A stretch of 64,000 bases of DNA from Ferruginibacter sp. (GTDB lineage: Bacteria > Bacteroidota > Bacteroidia > Chitinophagales > Chitinophagaceae). The notes under the pieces were generated by a model. The model did not search any database. It saw only the letters and a list, made by a program, of their open reading frames with translations, and had not been told where the DNA came from. The translations under genes were made by a program, and so were the position numbers. This document shows positions 43,756-53,542 of this stretch, one piece after another. The stretch covers positions 1 through 64,000 of the forward strand of contig JAGOAX010000002.1 of the NCBI GenBank assembly GCA_017983695.1, read 5' to 3'. Each line of letters begins with the position of its first letter. The stretch's first letter is position 1.

Positions 43756-44595
43756 TTAACTGGGTAATTTCTTACCGTTTCTTCTTGTGATGATCAATTT
43801 GCTTGAACCTTTACCTTTTGTACGGGTAATCTGTCCTTTTGCATATTTACCTTTACGGCTACGAGGGTGACCTCCACTTGCTCTACCTTCACCACCACCC
43901 ATCGGGTGATCTACCGGGTTCATCGCTACAGCTCTTGTTCTTGGACGGATACCTTTCCACCTGTTACGGCCGGCTTTACCCATGCTTTCCAAACTATGAT
44001 CGCTGTTGCTTACCACACCTACTGTTGCATAACATTTTATCAATACTTTTCTTAACTCGCCGCTTGGCATTTTTAAGATGGCGTATTTTTCTTCTTTATT
44101 GCTTAACTGAGCTGATGTTCCTGCACTTCTTACCAAAATACCACCCTGACCAGGCTGCATTTCTATATTGTGAACATTCGTACCCAAAGGCATATTTTTC
44201 ATCATCAACGCATTCCCTAATTCTGGTGCAACGTCATCTCCGCTTAATACAGTTTGTCCAACCTGCAAACCTTGTGGTGCAATGATGTAACGCTTTTCTC
44301 CATCAGCATAATTCAATAGTGCGATGAAAGCAGTACGGTTTGGATCGTATTCAATAGTTTTTACTACAGCAGGAATATTTTTCTTATCTCTTTTAAAATC
44401 CACAATACGGTACATGGTTTTGTTTCCACCACCCATATAGCGCATTGAACGCCTTCCCTGCACGTTACGTCCTGCAGTATTCTTTTGCTTTTCCAACAAT
44501 GTTTTTTCAGGTACGTTGGTAGTAATCTCTTCGTACGCATTACCAATTCTCCACCTGGTACCTGCTGTTGTTGGTTTGTATTTTCTTAATGCCAT
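43756..44595 (-). CDS. rplB: 50S ribosomal protein L2
   Basis: A 279-residue L2 close to the peptidyl transferase centre. [12 protein letters not shown] at the start, [18 protein letters not shown], and the C-terminal signature [20 protein letters not shown] with the essential His are all present. Confidence 0.98.
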   Translation of the reverse strand: MALRKYKPTTAGTRWRIGNAYEEITTNVPEKTLLEKQKNTAGRNVQGRRSMRYMGGGNKTMYRIVDFKRDKKNIPAVVKTIEYDPNRTAFIALLNYADGEKRYIIAPQGLQVGQTVLSGDDVAPELGNALMMKNMPLGTNVHNIEMQPGQGGILVRSAGTSAQLSNKEEKYAILKMPSGELRKVLIKCYATVGVVSNSDHSLESMGKAGRNRWKGIRPRTRAVAMNPVDHPMGGGEGRASGGHPRSRKGKYAKGQITRTKGKGSSKLIITRRNGKKLPS

Positions 44596-44654
44596 TTTAA
44601 TTTCTTTTTATATTGTCAAAACTTTGCGGTGCTGACCACCATTCATTAGTTAAA

Positions 44655-44957
44655 TTATATTCCGCTGCCGTAAAGGTCAATTGTTTCACCTTCTGCAACA
44701 GTTACTATCGCTTTCTTTTTAGAAGCTTTACGGCCTACTATAAATCCTGCTTTTGTATATTTTGCTTTAGCCTTAGAAGGAACCACGATAGTGTTAACTT
44801 CTTTAACCTGCACACCATAGAATAATTCTACAGCTTTTTTAATTTCCAGTTTGTTAGCCTTTTTATCAACTACAAAAGAATAACGGTTTTGTTTTTCTGA
44901 AAGTTTGTTGGCTTTTTCAGATAAAATCGGCTTGATTAAAATATCAGACGGGTTCAT
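44655..44957 (-). CDS. rplW: 50S ribosomal protein L23
   Basis: A 100-residue L23, the docking site for trigger factor and SRP at the tunnel exit. ILIKPILSEKANKLSEKQNR and VKEVNTIVVPSKAKAKYTK fit the family. Confidence 0.96.
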   Translation of the reverse strand: MNPSDILIKPILSEKANKLSEKQNRYSFVVDKKANKLEIKKAVELFYGVQVKEVNTIVVPSKAKAKYTKAGFIVGRKASKKKAIVTVAEGETIDLYGSGI

Positions 44958-44983
44958 GTCTATTAATTTGTTGTTGTAATAAA

Positions 44984-45610
44984 TTATGCTTCTTCTGCTG
45001 TAAATACCTTAGCTGCTCCTTCAGTTAAAACCAACACGTTGGCATTAACAATATCGTATGTATTAATATCCCTTATTAAAGTACCATTCACTGTAGGAAT
45101 ATTACGGATACTTAAATACAGGTTATCTGCATCATCAGGAATTACAAACAAAGATTTTTTACCACCTACACCAATATTTTTTAAGATTGATGCAAACTGT
45201 TTTGTTTTAGGAGTAGCAATTTTAATATCTTCCAACACTACAATTGCATTTTCTTTTGCTTTATATGACAATGCACTCATTTTAGCCAAAGTCTTCACTT
45301 TCTGATTCAATTTGATATCATACTTATGCGGTTTTGGGCCAAATATAGTACCACCACCTTTATATAATGGGTTACGCAGGTTACCTTTACGGGCACCGCC
45401 TGTACCTTTTTGTTTGTGTAATTTTTTAGACGAACCGTGAACTTCCATACGGGTCTTTACTTTATGTGTACCCTGGCGCTGTGCACCCTGGTATTGCTTA
45501 ACAGCAAGATAAATAACATGATCATTTGGTTCAATACCAAAAATCTCATCCGGTAACTCAACGGTTCTTCCGGTTTTCTTTCCTTCTATATTTAAAACGT
45601 CTACTTGCAT
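44984..45610 (-). CDS. rplD: 50S ribosomal protein L4
   Basis: A 208-residue L4 with the long tunnel loop (EVHGSSKKLHKQKGTGGARK, then GGGTIFGPKPHKYDIKLN) and the C-terminal regulatory surface. In E. coli L4 represses the S10 operon; the leader here is only about 35 nt, so that mode is unlikely. Confidence 0.97.
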   Translation of the reverse strand: MQVDVLNIEGKKTGRTVELPDEIFGIEPNDHVIYLAVKQYQGAQRQGTHKVKTRMEVHGSSKKLHKQKGTGGARKGNLRNPLYKGGGTIFGPKPHKYDIKLNQKVKTLAKMSALSYKAKENAIVVLEDIKIATPKTKQFASILKNIGVGGKKSLFVIPDDADNLYLSIRNIPTVNGTLIRDINTYDIVNANVLVLTEGAAKVFTAEEA

Positions 45611-45647
45611 TGTACTTATTTTTTAAAAGCCCAAAGGCTACTGTTAA

Positions 45648-46265
45648 TTATTTTTGAATTAATACAATAGAACCATTGTGGCCCGGTACAGAACCGCTTA
45701 CCAGTATATAATTTTTTTCAGCGAAAATTTTCACTACTTTCAAACCCTTCATAGTCACCCTGTCCTGCCCCATACGGCCACCCATTCTCATACCTTTAAA
45801 TACACGACTGGCATCAGATGAGTTACCGATTGAACCCGGCGCTCTCTGACGATCGTGCTGTCCGTGAGATTGCTCACCAACACCACTAAAACCGTGACGT
45901 TTAACCACACCCTGGAAACCTTTACCTTTTGTGGTACCAACTACTTCTATGGCATCACCTTCAGCAAAGATGTCTACAGTGATAGTTTCACCTACAGCTT
46001 TATCAATTTCGCTATTGCGTATTTCCTGAACGAATTTTTTAGGAGAGGTTTGGGCTTTGGCGAAATGCCCTGTTTCTGACTTTAAGGAGTGCTTTTCTTT
46101 TTTATCGCCGAATGCAATCTGAAGTGCATTGTAGCCGTCTGTTTCAACGGTTTTCTTTTGTGTAACTACACATGGCCCTGCTTCTATAATAGTAACTGCA
46201 GTTTGCTTGCCAGTTGTATCGAAGATACTGGTCATACCAATCTTCTTTCCAATAATACTTTTCAT
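45648..46265 (-). CDS. rplC: 50S ribosomal protein L3
   Basis: A 205-residue L3, an early assembly protein. IIGKKIGMTSIFDTTGKQ at the start and the W-finger region GKGFQGVVKRHGFSGVGEQ, then GRMGQDRVTMKGLKVV. Usual length (209 in E. coli). Confidence 0.98.
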   Translation of the reverse strand: MKSIIGKKIGMTSIFDTTGKQTAVTIIEAGPCVVTQKKTVETDGYNALQIAFGDKKEKHSLKSETGHFAKAQTSPKKFVQEIRNSEIDKAVGETITVDIFAEGDAIEVVGTTKGKGFQGVVKRHGFSGVGEQSHGQHDRQRAPGSIGNSSDASRVFKGMRMGGRMGQDRVTMKGLKVVKIFAEKNYILVSGSVPGHNGSIVLIQK

Positions 46266-46349
46266 TGTATCTTATTTTTATCCAGCGGTCCTTTTATTTA
46301 AGGACTTAGATGTTCATACTTTTTCTTTTTTAAGAACTTAGCTTCTGCT

Positions 46350-46369
46350 TTCTCCGGTTTAGCGGAGAA
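46350..46369 (-). other. Hairpin between rpsJ and rplC
   Basis: TTCTCCG, a 6-nt loop, CGGAGAA at the 3' end of rpsJ. It has no U-tract. A GTCC/GGAC dyad lies closer to rplC. Confidence 0.45.
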
Positions 46370-46374
46370 GTTCA

Positions 46375-46680
46375 TTAAGCTTTGATCTCAACATCAACAC
46401 CACTTGGTAAGTCTAACTTACTTAAAGCATCTACCGTACGGCTGCTGCTGGTGTAAATGTCTAATAAACGTTTGTGTGTACACAGCTGAAACTGTTCACG
46501 TGCCTTCTTATTAACGTGAGGCGCACGTAATACAGTGAAAATTTTCTTGTGTGTAGGTAAAGGAATTGGTCCTGTTACCACGGCACCTGTACTGCGTACA
46601 GTTTTTACAATCTTTTCGGCTGATTTATCAACTAAGTTGTGGTCGTAAGACTGTAATTTGATTCTGATTCTCTGTGACAT
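46375..46680 (-). CDS. rpsJ: 30S ribosomal protein S10
   Basis: A 101-residue S10: [20 protein letters not shown] and [20 protein letters not shown], plus the C-terminal [11 protein letters not shown]. It is the first gene of the operon, preceded by a consensus promoter. fusA, rpsG and rpsL, which often precede it, are absent; the next gene upstream is a head-GIN lipoprotein. Confidence 0.98.
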   Translation of the reverse strand: MSQRIRIKLQSYDHNLVDKSAEKIVKTVRSTGAVVTGPIPLPTHKKIFTVLRAPHVNKKAREQFQLCTHKRLLDIYTSSSRTVDALSKLDLPSGVDVEIKA

Positions 46681-46721
46681 ATATAAAGAACTTTTGAATT
46701 ACCGTTTTTTAATTTGGAGTG

Positions 46722-46752
46722 CAAAGGTAAGGGCTGCATTTGTAACAGCAAA
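46722..46752 (-). promoter_or_regulatory. Promoter of the S10-spc operon
   Basis: On the minus strand TTTG, a 19-nt spacer, then TACCTTTG: a perfect fit to the Bacteroidota consensus. Transcription would start about 7 nt downstream, giving a leader of roughly 35 nt before rpsJ. Confidence 0.85.
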
Positions 46753-46863
46753 GGAATTGGGAAAGTTTTTCAGAATTTATTTTGAAGGGGGATAAAAAGA
46801 TAGCGATAAGCTGGTTATGCTTATTGCTATTATAATTAAATTACTGATAAATAACACATTAAC

Positions 46864-47562
46864 TTAATCCTTGTTCACACTTCCTCCACTACTCTCTTCT
46901 TTATTAACTTCTCCATTTCCGCTGTATTTTACGCTCCCTCCGCTACTGGCATTAGCATTTATTCTTATACTTCCATATACATCCGCACTTCCGCCGCCGC
47001 TAGCAGTTGCACTTGTCGTTTCACTCAATAAATCAGCCGTTTTCAACCACCCACCACCAGAAGCATCAGCTGTATAATTCTTTGTTTTGCCGGTAAGTCT
47101 TATGCCAGCGCCGCCGCTGGCTTCGGTTTCTACCTCTGGCGCTTCTACTTCAGCATCAATTTCTGCCCCACCAGAAGCATTAAAATTTATTTTACCATTC
47201 CCCTTAATTACATCCAGCACTTTTACATTTGCTCCACCCGATGCATCAATACTGTTTAAATCTGTAACAGTGATATAAGCTTTTAAATGTGCGTTACTGA
47301 TACTGTGCATGTCCTCCATTTTAATAGTTAATATACCACCAGAAACTTCAGTTTTAATATGCCCGATGATATTATCATCAGCTTCTATCTTCACTTCCGC
47401 AACAGGCCCGATTTTTACTTCTACCTCAAAACCATTACCTACATTAATACCTGTAAAATTGCCTACTGTTCTTTTTTCGTTTACAACATTGCCGCTTCCG
47501 GAAGAGTAGTCACAGGAATTCAACAGAAAGAAGGCTGACAAAAGAAATACTATTTGTTTCAT
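46864..47562 (-). CDS. Head-GIN (DUF2807) lipoprotein
   Basis: A 232-residue lipoprotein: signal peptide with lipobox LLNSC (Cys about residue 17), then the head-GIN domain VGNFTGINVGNGFEVEVKIG and a right-handed beta-helix-like part with repeated DASGGA / ATASGGGSADV turns, each rung about 20 residues. The fold is widespread in Bacteroidota; its function is unknown, and a role in envelope adhesion is inferred. It is divergent from guaA, with 82 nt between the starts. Confidence 0.87.
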   Translation of the reverse strand: MKQIVFLLSAFFLLNSCDYSSGSGNVVNEKRTVGNFTGINVGNGFEVEVKIGPVAEVKIEADDNIIGHIKTEVSGGILTIKMEDMHSISNAHLKAYITVTDLNSIDASGGANVKVLDVIKGNGKINFNASGGAEIDAEVEAPEVETEASGGAGIRLTGKTKNYTADASGGGWLKTADLLSETTSATASGGGSADVYGSIRINANASSGGSVKYSGNGEVNKEESSGGSVNKD

Positions 47563-47581
47563 GGCTTAAAATATTTTACAG

Positions 47582-47589
47582 CAAAGATA
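47582..47589 (-). promoter_or_regulatory. -7 promoter box of the head-GIN gene
   Basis: TATCTTTG on the minus strand matches TAnnTTTG, 19 nt before the ATG. The opposite strand has TACCTTCG at 47631-47638 for guaA, with one mismatch. Confidence 0.5.
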
Positions 47590-47644
47590 AAAACCTAAAA
47601 CCCAAACATCCTACCATTCAACTATTTATTTACCTTCGCTGCTT

Positions 47645-49180
47645 ATGACGGAAAAAATTCTTATTCTCGATTTTGGATCGCAATACACCCAATTAATTGC
47701 ACGTACAGTAAGGGAAGCCAATGTTTATTGTGAGATTACACCTTATAACAAGGAAATTATTTACGACGCAGGCTTAAAAGGCATTATACTCGGCGGCTCT
47801 CCTTTTTCGGTTAATGAAGAAAAGGCGCTGCTGGTTGATGTAAAACTTATGGCTGAAAAAGTACCTGTACTTGGTATATGCTATGGCGCCCAGCTTACGG
47901 CTAAGCTATTTGGCGGCAGGGTAGACAAAAGTGAAAAAAGAGAATATGGCAGGGCCATCTTTACAAAAGAAAAGGAAGATACTTTACTAGAAAATGTTTC
48001 AGCTTCATCGCAGGTATGGATGAGCCACAGCGATACAATTAAAGTACTGCCTGATGGATTTGAATTGCTGGGAACAACTGAAAGTATTCCTGTTGCAGCC
48101 TTCAAACGTACAACTGGCAACGGGCAACCTTTGTACGGTTTACAGTTTCACCCGGAAGTTTATCATTCTGCCGAAGGCAAAAAAATAATTAAAAATTTTT
48201 TGGTGAATATTTGTGGCTGCACACAAGACTGGACACCGGAACACTTTATTACGGACACTGTTGCTGCTTTAAAAAAGCAAATAGGAAACAGAAAAGTGAT
48301 TATGGCTTTAAGTGGTGGCGTGGATAGTACTGTTGCCGCAACACTTATTCATAAAGCTGTTGGCAAAAACCTGTATGGTATTTTTGTAGACAATGGCGTT
48401 TTACGTAAAGACGAATTTGAGCAGGTAATTGAAACCTATAACGAGATTGGTTTAAATGTAAAAGGTATTGATGCTAAAGAACATTTTTATACCAAGCTGG
48501 CCGGCAAAACAGATCCCGAAGCTAAACGAAAAGCCATTGGAGGTTCTTTTATAGACATATTTGATCAGGAGGCACATAAAATTGAAGGCGTAGAATTATT
48601 GGGGCAGGGAACCATTTATCCCGATGTAATTGAATCACTTTCGGTACATGGCCCGTCAGCAACTATTAAAAGCCATCATAATGTGGGCGGCTTACCAGAC
48701 TCCATGAAACTGGAACTGGTTGAACCCCTTCGTTCATTATTTAAAGATGAAGTAAGGCGTGTAGGGCGGGAATTGGGCATACCCGATGCAATGATTGACC
48801 GCCACCCCTTTCCCGGGCCAGGACTTGCCATTAGAATTTTAGGAGAAGTTACAGAAGAAAAGGTACGGTTATTGCAAGAGGCAGATGCCATCTATGTTAA
48901 TGGCTTGAAAAAATACAATTTGTATACAACTGTTTGGCAAGCAGGCACCATCTTACTTCCGGTAAAAAGTGTAGGTGTAATGGGAGATGAAAGAACATAT
49001 GAATTTACAGTAGCTTTAAGAGCCGTAACTTCTGTAGATGGTATGACTGCAGACTGGGCGCATTTACCATATGAATTTTTAGCCGACATATCCAATGAAA
49101 TAATCAACAACGTAAGAGGTATAAACCGTGTGGTGTATGATATAAGCAGTAAGCCCCCGGCAACTATTGAATGGGAATAA
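47645..49180 (+). CDS. guaA: GMP synthase (glutamine-hydrolysing)
   Basis: A 511-residue GuaA that converts XMP to GMP. The glutaminase domain has the nucleophile in [10 protein letters not shown] and its partners in [10 protein letters not shown]; the ATP pyrophosphatase domain has the P-loop ALSGGVDST (about residue 223); the dimerisation domain ends [18 protein letters not shown], the universal GuaA C-terminus. The downstream binding-protein gene starts 11 nt after the stop. Confidence 0.98.
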   Translation: MTEKILILDFGSQYTQLIARTVREANVYCEITPYNKEIIYDAGLKGIILGGSPFSVNEEKALLVDVKLMAEKVPVLGICYGAQLTAKLFGGRVDKSEKREYGRAIFTKEKEDTLLENVSASSQVWMSHSDTIKVLPDGFELLGTTESIPVAAFKRTTGNGQPLYGLQFHPEVYHSAEGKKIIKNFLVNICGCTQDWTPEHFITDTVAALKKQIGNRKVIMALSGGVDSTVAATLIHKAVGKNLYGIFVDNGVLRKDEFEQVIETYNEIGLNVKGIDAKEHFYTKLAGKTDPEAKRKAIGGSFIDIFDQEAHKIEGVELLGQGTIYPDVIESLSVHGPSATIKSHHNVGGLPDSMKLELVEPLRSLFKDEVRRVGRELGIPDAMIDRHPFPGPGLAIRILGEVTEEKVRLLQEADAIYVNGLKKYNLYTTVWQAGTILLPVKSVGVMGDERTYEFTVALRAVTSVDGMTADWAHLPYEFLADISNEIINNVRGINRVVYDISSKPPATIEWE

Positions 49181-49191
49181 TTTAGATTTAT

Positions 49192-50385
49192 ATGAATAAG
49201 AAATTTTTAGTTGGATTATTTTTTTTACTGGCATCTTCTTTTGCTTTTAAAGCAATTGCACAAACAGATTCTTTACAAAAAATGCCCACTTATAAAGTTG
49301 GAATTTTTGCACCTCTTTATTTAGATTCTGTTTTTACCAACAACAACTTTCGCTACAACCAGGGTGTACCTAAATTTATTGTTCCTGCAGTTGAATTTGT
49401 ACAAGGCGCACAAATTGCGCTGGATTCCATGGTGATGGAAAAAGAAAATATTAATGCCAGCATTTACGATTCCAGGTCATACACACAAAGTATCAGCACA
49501 CTTATTAAAAATAAAAAATTAGATAGTCTTAATCTTATTATTGGCTCTGTTAAAGATGCTGACTATAAACAATTAGCCGATTTTGCGCTGTTAAAAAACA
49601 TTCCATTTATATCTGCAACGTACCCCAACGATGGTGGTGTTACAGGCAACCCTTTCACTGTAATTCTTAACTCTACACTTAAGGCACATTGCGAAGCTAT
49701 TTACAGTTACCTGTTACAGAATCATGGTACTGACCTGATTTATTTATGCCGCAAAAAAGGAAGCCAGGAAGATAAAGTAGCAGCATATTTTAAAATGCTG
49801 AATGAACAAGACGGCAGGGCATTATTAAATATCCGAACACTTAATACGGATAGCGCATTTACAGTTGATTTTTTAAAACCTAAATTAGACAGCAACCGTC
49901 AGTCTGTAATAATCGGGGGCAGCTTGGAGGAAGGTTTTGCCACAAGCCTTGCAGTGGCCTGTTATAATTTATTCGAAACTTATCCTATCACATTAATAGG
50001 TATGCCAAACTGGGATGCATTTACATCTTTACAAAAGAAAGAGGATTTTGAAAGCTTCCCAGTCTATTTCACTTCTCCATATTTTAATACCAAATTGGAT
50101 AACTATAGCAAAACGCTTACTGCAGCTTACTCAAAAAAATATAAAACAAAACCGAGTGATATGGCCTTTAAAGGTTTTGAATCGGTACAACTGTTTATTA
50201 AACTGCTGGCTAAATATCCGGATGATTTTATGAAACACATCAATGACAAATCGTTTAAAGTATTTTGCGATTATACAATAAGACCGGTATCATTAAAAAA
50301 AGAAAATCTTACACCGGATTATTTTGAAAACAAACATTTATATTTTATAAAACTATTAAATGGGGCAAAATCTAAAGCCTGGTAA
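49192..50385 (+). CDS. Periplasmic binding-protein-like protein
   Basis: A 397-residue protein with a signal peptide (cleavage after AIAQ) and a type I periplasmic-binding fold similar to Leu/Ile/Val receptors: KVGIFAPLYLDSVF at the start, EFVQGAQIALDSM, LIIGSVKDADYKQLADFALLKNIPFIS (in two parts) and a second lobe with NRQSVIIGGSLEEGFA. No permease or ATPase lies near, so it may sense or bind a ligand instead of feeding an ABC transporter. It follows guaA by 11 nt. Confidence 0.8.
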   Translation: MNKKFLVGLFFLLASSFAFKAIAQTDSLQKMPTYKVGIFAPLYLDSVFTNNNFRYNQGVPKFIVPAVEFVQGAQIALDSMVMEKENINASIYDSRSYTQSISTLIKNKKLDSLNLIIGSVKDADYKQLADFALLKNIPFISATYPNDGGVTGNPFTVILNSTLKAHCEAIYSYLLQNHGTDLIYLCRKKGSQEDKVAAYFKMLNEQDGRALLNIRTLNTDSAFTVDFLKPKLDSNRQSVIIGGSLEEGFATSLAVACYNLFETYPITLIGMPNWDAFTSLQKKEDFESFPVYFTSPYFNTKLDNYSKTLTAAYSKKYKTKPSDMAFKGFESVQLFIKLLAKYPDDFMKHINDKSFKVFCDYTIRPVSLKKENLTPDYFENKHLYFIKLLNGAKSKAW

Positions 50386-50408
50386 AATTACTTAACTATA
50401 CAGCAAAA

Positions 50409-50434
50409 AAAACCGAAGCGATAAACTTCGGTTT
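50409..50434 (+). terminator. Terminator of the guaA operon
   Basis: AAAACCGAAG, a 7-nt loop, CTTCGGTTT, then TTTT. Strong, and possibly bidirectional with the convergent 168-residue gene. Confidence 0.85.
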
Positions 50435-50442
50435 TTTTATAT

Positions 50443-50949
50443 TTATTTTGTAAGGTATTTTCTTTGCATTGTGTAAAGTATTACAAAAACTACAGGAATG
50501 CCTATTCCAATAACAATACTCCATACACCCTGGTATTGGGTGCTCCCCATAATAAAAAACCCGGCTACTATTGGCGCTAACTCCCCTGCCACATAAAGCC
50601 AATACCCATCTTTTTTAAATTTACGCATCCACAAGGCTCCAACAAAACACAAGGCAATGCAAACAATTCCAACAATCATCAACGGGATCATGTTTTGTTT
50701 TGCCAACTCTAACGCTGCTTTACCTTTCTCCATCGATTCCAGTTCTTTTGCTGAAAACTCTTTACCAGAGCTGGCAGCTTTTTCTAATGCCTTTGAAAAA
50801 AAACTATTTATTGCCGGTGTAAACAAAGTGAGCAACCCAAAAATAGAGCACCCGATAAAAGTTAAAATGGTAAGCACATTTAGTCCTGATGGTAACTTTG
50901 GTTTACCATCCTCATATTGGAGTAAATCTTTTGTGGTATCCTGGTTCAT
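50443..50949 (-). CDS. Four-helix membrane protein of unknown function
   Basis: A 168-residue protein with hydrophobic helices near residues 23-45, 87-107, 117-135 and 140-160. The loop between helices 1 and 2 is long and charged (EKAASSGKEFSAKELESME). I do not recognise a named family. It is convergent with the guaA operon. Confidence 0.75.
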   Translation of the reverse strand: MNQDTTKDLLQYEDGKPKLPSGLNVLTILTFIGCSIFGLLTLFTPAINSFFSKALEKAASSGKEFSAKELESMEKGKAALELAKQNMIPLMIVGIVCIALCFVGALWMRKFKKDGYWLYVAGELAPIVAGFFIMGSTQYQGVWSIVIGIGIPVVFVILYTMQRKYLTK

Positions 50950-51011
50950 ACAAAATATTTTTTACCAAGATAAGTCGTTTATAAGTTATTTCAAAACTGT
51001 TTACAACTTGT

Positions 51012-53462
51012 TTACCGATGTTTCGCTTTTAGTTTCAGGTAATCTAAAAAGTAAACAATTTTAACCGTAAGCTCATTACTGTGTGGGTTGCTAACAGACT
51101 GGCCGAAGTTTTTAAAATAAGAAAGATTGCTGTACGGATCAATTAATACATTACTGCCTAAAGCATTTTTCCATGCTATGGTTATGCGGCTGCCCAATAA
51201 AAAATCCCAGGTATAAAACATGTCTATGTTAAATGTATTGTAGTTGATATTTTGATTGGGTATAAAAGCAATCTCATTCCAATAACCATCATTCTTTAAA
51301 TTGTAAAAATTAGTATTCTGTAAAGCAGACCAGTAATGGCGCATGCGTACCGTCCAGTTCATGCGTTTTGTAAAACTATATTGTGCACTTACAATTCCTG
51401 TATTTCTTTTTAAGTTGCGGCGGGCTATAACCGGGGAGCCATTCATGTTGTTAATAAAAGCCCAGCCCCAATGGCCTTTATTCTGCTCTATCACCATATT
51501 GGCACTTACTTGAAACTTTTCGTTGAAACGATATCTTAATCCGGCTTCTGATGTCCAAAAAGGATCTCTGGGTAGTGGTGATTCTGCTCCGCCTATATTA
51601 TAATTAAAGAACCATTTTTTTCTGCTGTCGGTACTGCCGTTTACAGCAAGGTAATAGTACGGCGACCGTTTAAGAAAAAAACCATTGTAAGTATTTGAGT
51701 TAACAAAATAATCATTCGTCCACAAAGGATTACTTTGAAAACTAACTGTTACATCCCAAAAGTTTTTGAATAAGAAAAAAGCTTTTGCGCCTACTTCCAG
51801 GCTCGTCCAGTTAAATGGTTTAAATAAATACCTGTTAACAAAACTCAAACTATACCGCTGGTTTATAAAATTCTTTGTAGGCTTAAGCAGGTTATAACTC
51901 ACATTACCGGAATAATTAAACACATTATTGTTGGTTAAAAAACCTAAATCATTAGGGTCATATTTATCACTTAAAATATTAACTGCTGTTTTATATTGAA
52001 TAAGGCCACTTACTTTACCAAAACCTGCGGCGGTGTTAAACCCATTCTTATTTAAATTTTTACCCCACACCGTGCTGTACTTTCCTGAAAGTATAAAATT
52101 ATGAACGTTCTTTTTGTCGAATAAAGACAGATCGATACTGCTTACATTGGCATTGCGGCTATTGCCTTTACGCAATACATTGGTATTAGTAAAGCTAATA
52201 GTCGAACGGTTTTTTAAAGCCTGGTCTAAAACCAGAATATTGTAATTGGTTAGTGGCTCGGTTAAAATGCTGGAGTCAGCACCGGTATTTAAGTTTGTAA
52301 TTTTTGCATACATAGGTACAGTTACCGAATTAAAAATCCCGATCCCCAGATTGTTTTTGTTTCGCCCCGAAAATTTTGTGGCATTATATAAACGGGTAAT
52401 GCCGGGGTTTTTATTTATGCTGTAATTGGGATCGTTACCATATTTATTTAGTACCGCTGCAGCACTGCCTGGGGTGGCACCAACTCTCCTGGAATAAAAT
52501 ATTCCTGCTTTATTAAACAGCTCGGTTCCCTCTGTAAAAAACGGACGATAGTCATCGAACTTAACTTCGAATGGCGTAAGATTTAATAACAGGTTATCAC
52601 TTTGCACCTGGGCAAAATCGGGTATCAAAGTCATATCTAATGTAAAACTCTCGTTAATACCATACTTAACATCCATGCCGCCACTTTTTAAAACTTCGGT
52701 AACATCTCCATTACTCGTTGGCGAAATTCTTACTCCACCAGATATATAAGGCAGAAAAGATAAACGCAATGGCGGGCTTATGTTTTTTAACCCGGTCCAT
52801 GTTCCCCATTGGTTTATATCGCCGTTAACATTGGGATCCTCGGGGCTCCATATACTTGTTTCATTTATCTTACGTATAAATCGGGCAAAATTAATCCCCC
52901 AGTCCTGTACTTCTTTTTTTGAAAACCGTATTGCACTAAAAGGAATTTTTATTTCTGCAACCCATCCATCTTTTTTAATACTTGCCTTACTTTCCCAAAC
53001 GGCATCCCAGGTAATATCATAAACAGATGCATTATTTTGTGTACCCTTGGCATCGCCCTGTACCCCAGCTGCGGTTAACCGAAAAAGAAATGCATTCTGC
53101 CTGTCGAGATAAGTATCAAAACCTATCGTAAACACATCTGCATCCTGCCTGTCAATAACATCTCTTGCTGTAATCTGCCTGCGTATATTTTCGGGGTTAT
53201 CATACATATATGCTCCTATATAAACGGCTGAATTATCGTAGGTAATTTTAACTTCGGTTTTGTGAGAAGAAGACTTACCAAAATGAGGCGAAAAAGTAAT
53301 AAAGTCTCCATTTGCCGGTATATTTTTCCAGGCTTCGTCTGTTAGGTTGCCGTCAATTTTTATTGCTTGAGTTATTTTAACAGCAGATATACTTCTCTTC
53401 TGTGCATAAGTAGCAGATAGGAGGAATAGTAAACAAACAGTTATAGTGAGCCGAAGATTAAT
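51012..53462 (-). CDS. DUF5916 outer-membrane protein with carbohydrate-binding-like domain; non-standard start
   Basis: An 816-residue protein. The signal peptide (LRLTITVCLLFLLSATYAQ) leads into a family 9-like carbohydrate-binding domain (about residues 25-210: IKIDGNLTDEAWKNIP, YDNSAVYIGAYMYDNP, WVAEIKIPFSAIRF) and then the DUF5916 barrel (about 215-815). The frame runs unbroken from 53474 with no ATG, GTG or TTG before the Met at 53207, which lies inside the domain. The likeliest start is ATT at 53460-53462, right before the signal peptide. Either a rare start codon or a base change from ATG explains this. TACCTTTA about 30 nt upstream resembles a -7 box. Confidence 0.85.
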   Translation of the reverse strand: MNLRLTITVCLLFLLSATYAQKRSISAVKITQAIKIDGNLTDEAWKNIPANGDFITFSPHFGKSSSHKTEVKITYDNSAVYIGAYMYDNPENIRRQITARDVIDRQDADVFTIGFDTYLDRQNAFLFRLTAAGVQGDAKGTQNNASVYDITWDAVWESKASIKKDGWVAEIKIPFSAIRFSKKEVQDWGINFARFIRKINETSIWSPEDPNVNGDINQWGTWTGLKNISPPLRLSFLPYISGGVRISPTSNGDVTEVLKSGGMDVKYGINESFTLDMTLIPDFAQVQSDNLLLNLTPFEVKFDDYRPFFTEGTELFNKAGIFYSRRVGATPGSAAAVLNKYGNDPNYSINKNPGITRLYNATKFSGRNKNNLGIGIFNSVTVPMYAKITNLNTGADSSILTEPLTNYNILVLDQALKNRSTISFTNTNVLRKGNSRNANVSSIDLSLFDKKNVHNFILSGKYSTVWGKNLNKNGFNTAAGFGKVSGLIQYKTAVNILSDKYDPNDLGFLTNNNVFNYSGNVSYNLLKPTKNFINQRYSLSFVNRYLFKPFNWTSLEVGAKAFFLFKNFWDVTVSFQSNPLWTNDYFVNSNTYNGFFLKRSPYYYLAVNGSTDSRKKWFFNYNIGGAESPLPRDPFWTSEAGLRYRFNEKFQVSANMVIEQNKGHWGWAFINNMNGSPVIARRNLKRNTGIVSAQYSFTKRMNWTVRMRHYWSALQNTNFYNLKNDGYWNEIAFIPNQNINYNTFNIDMFYTWDFLLGSRITIAWKNALGSNVLIDPYSNLSYFKNFGQSVSNPHSNELTVKIVYFLDYLKLKAKHR

Positions 53463-53542
53463 AGCAGAAAATTTTCAAGTTAAAGGTAAAATATTTATAT
53501 TAAACGTTAATACTGCTATTAGTATTTTATAAAATATAAATT

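Noticed and set aside
46871..47509. Plus-strand Pro/Leu-rich frames
   Set aside because: Antisense of the repetitive head-GIN gene.
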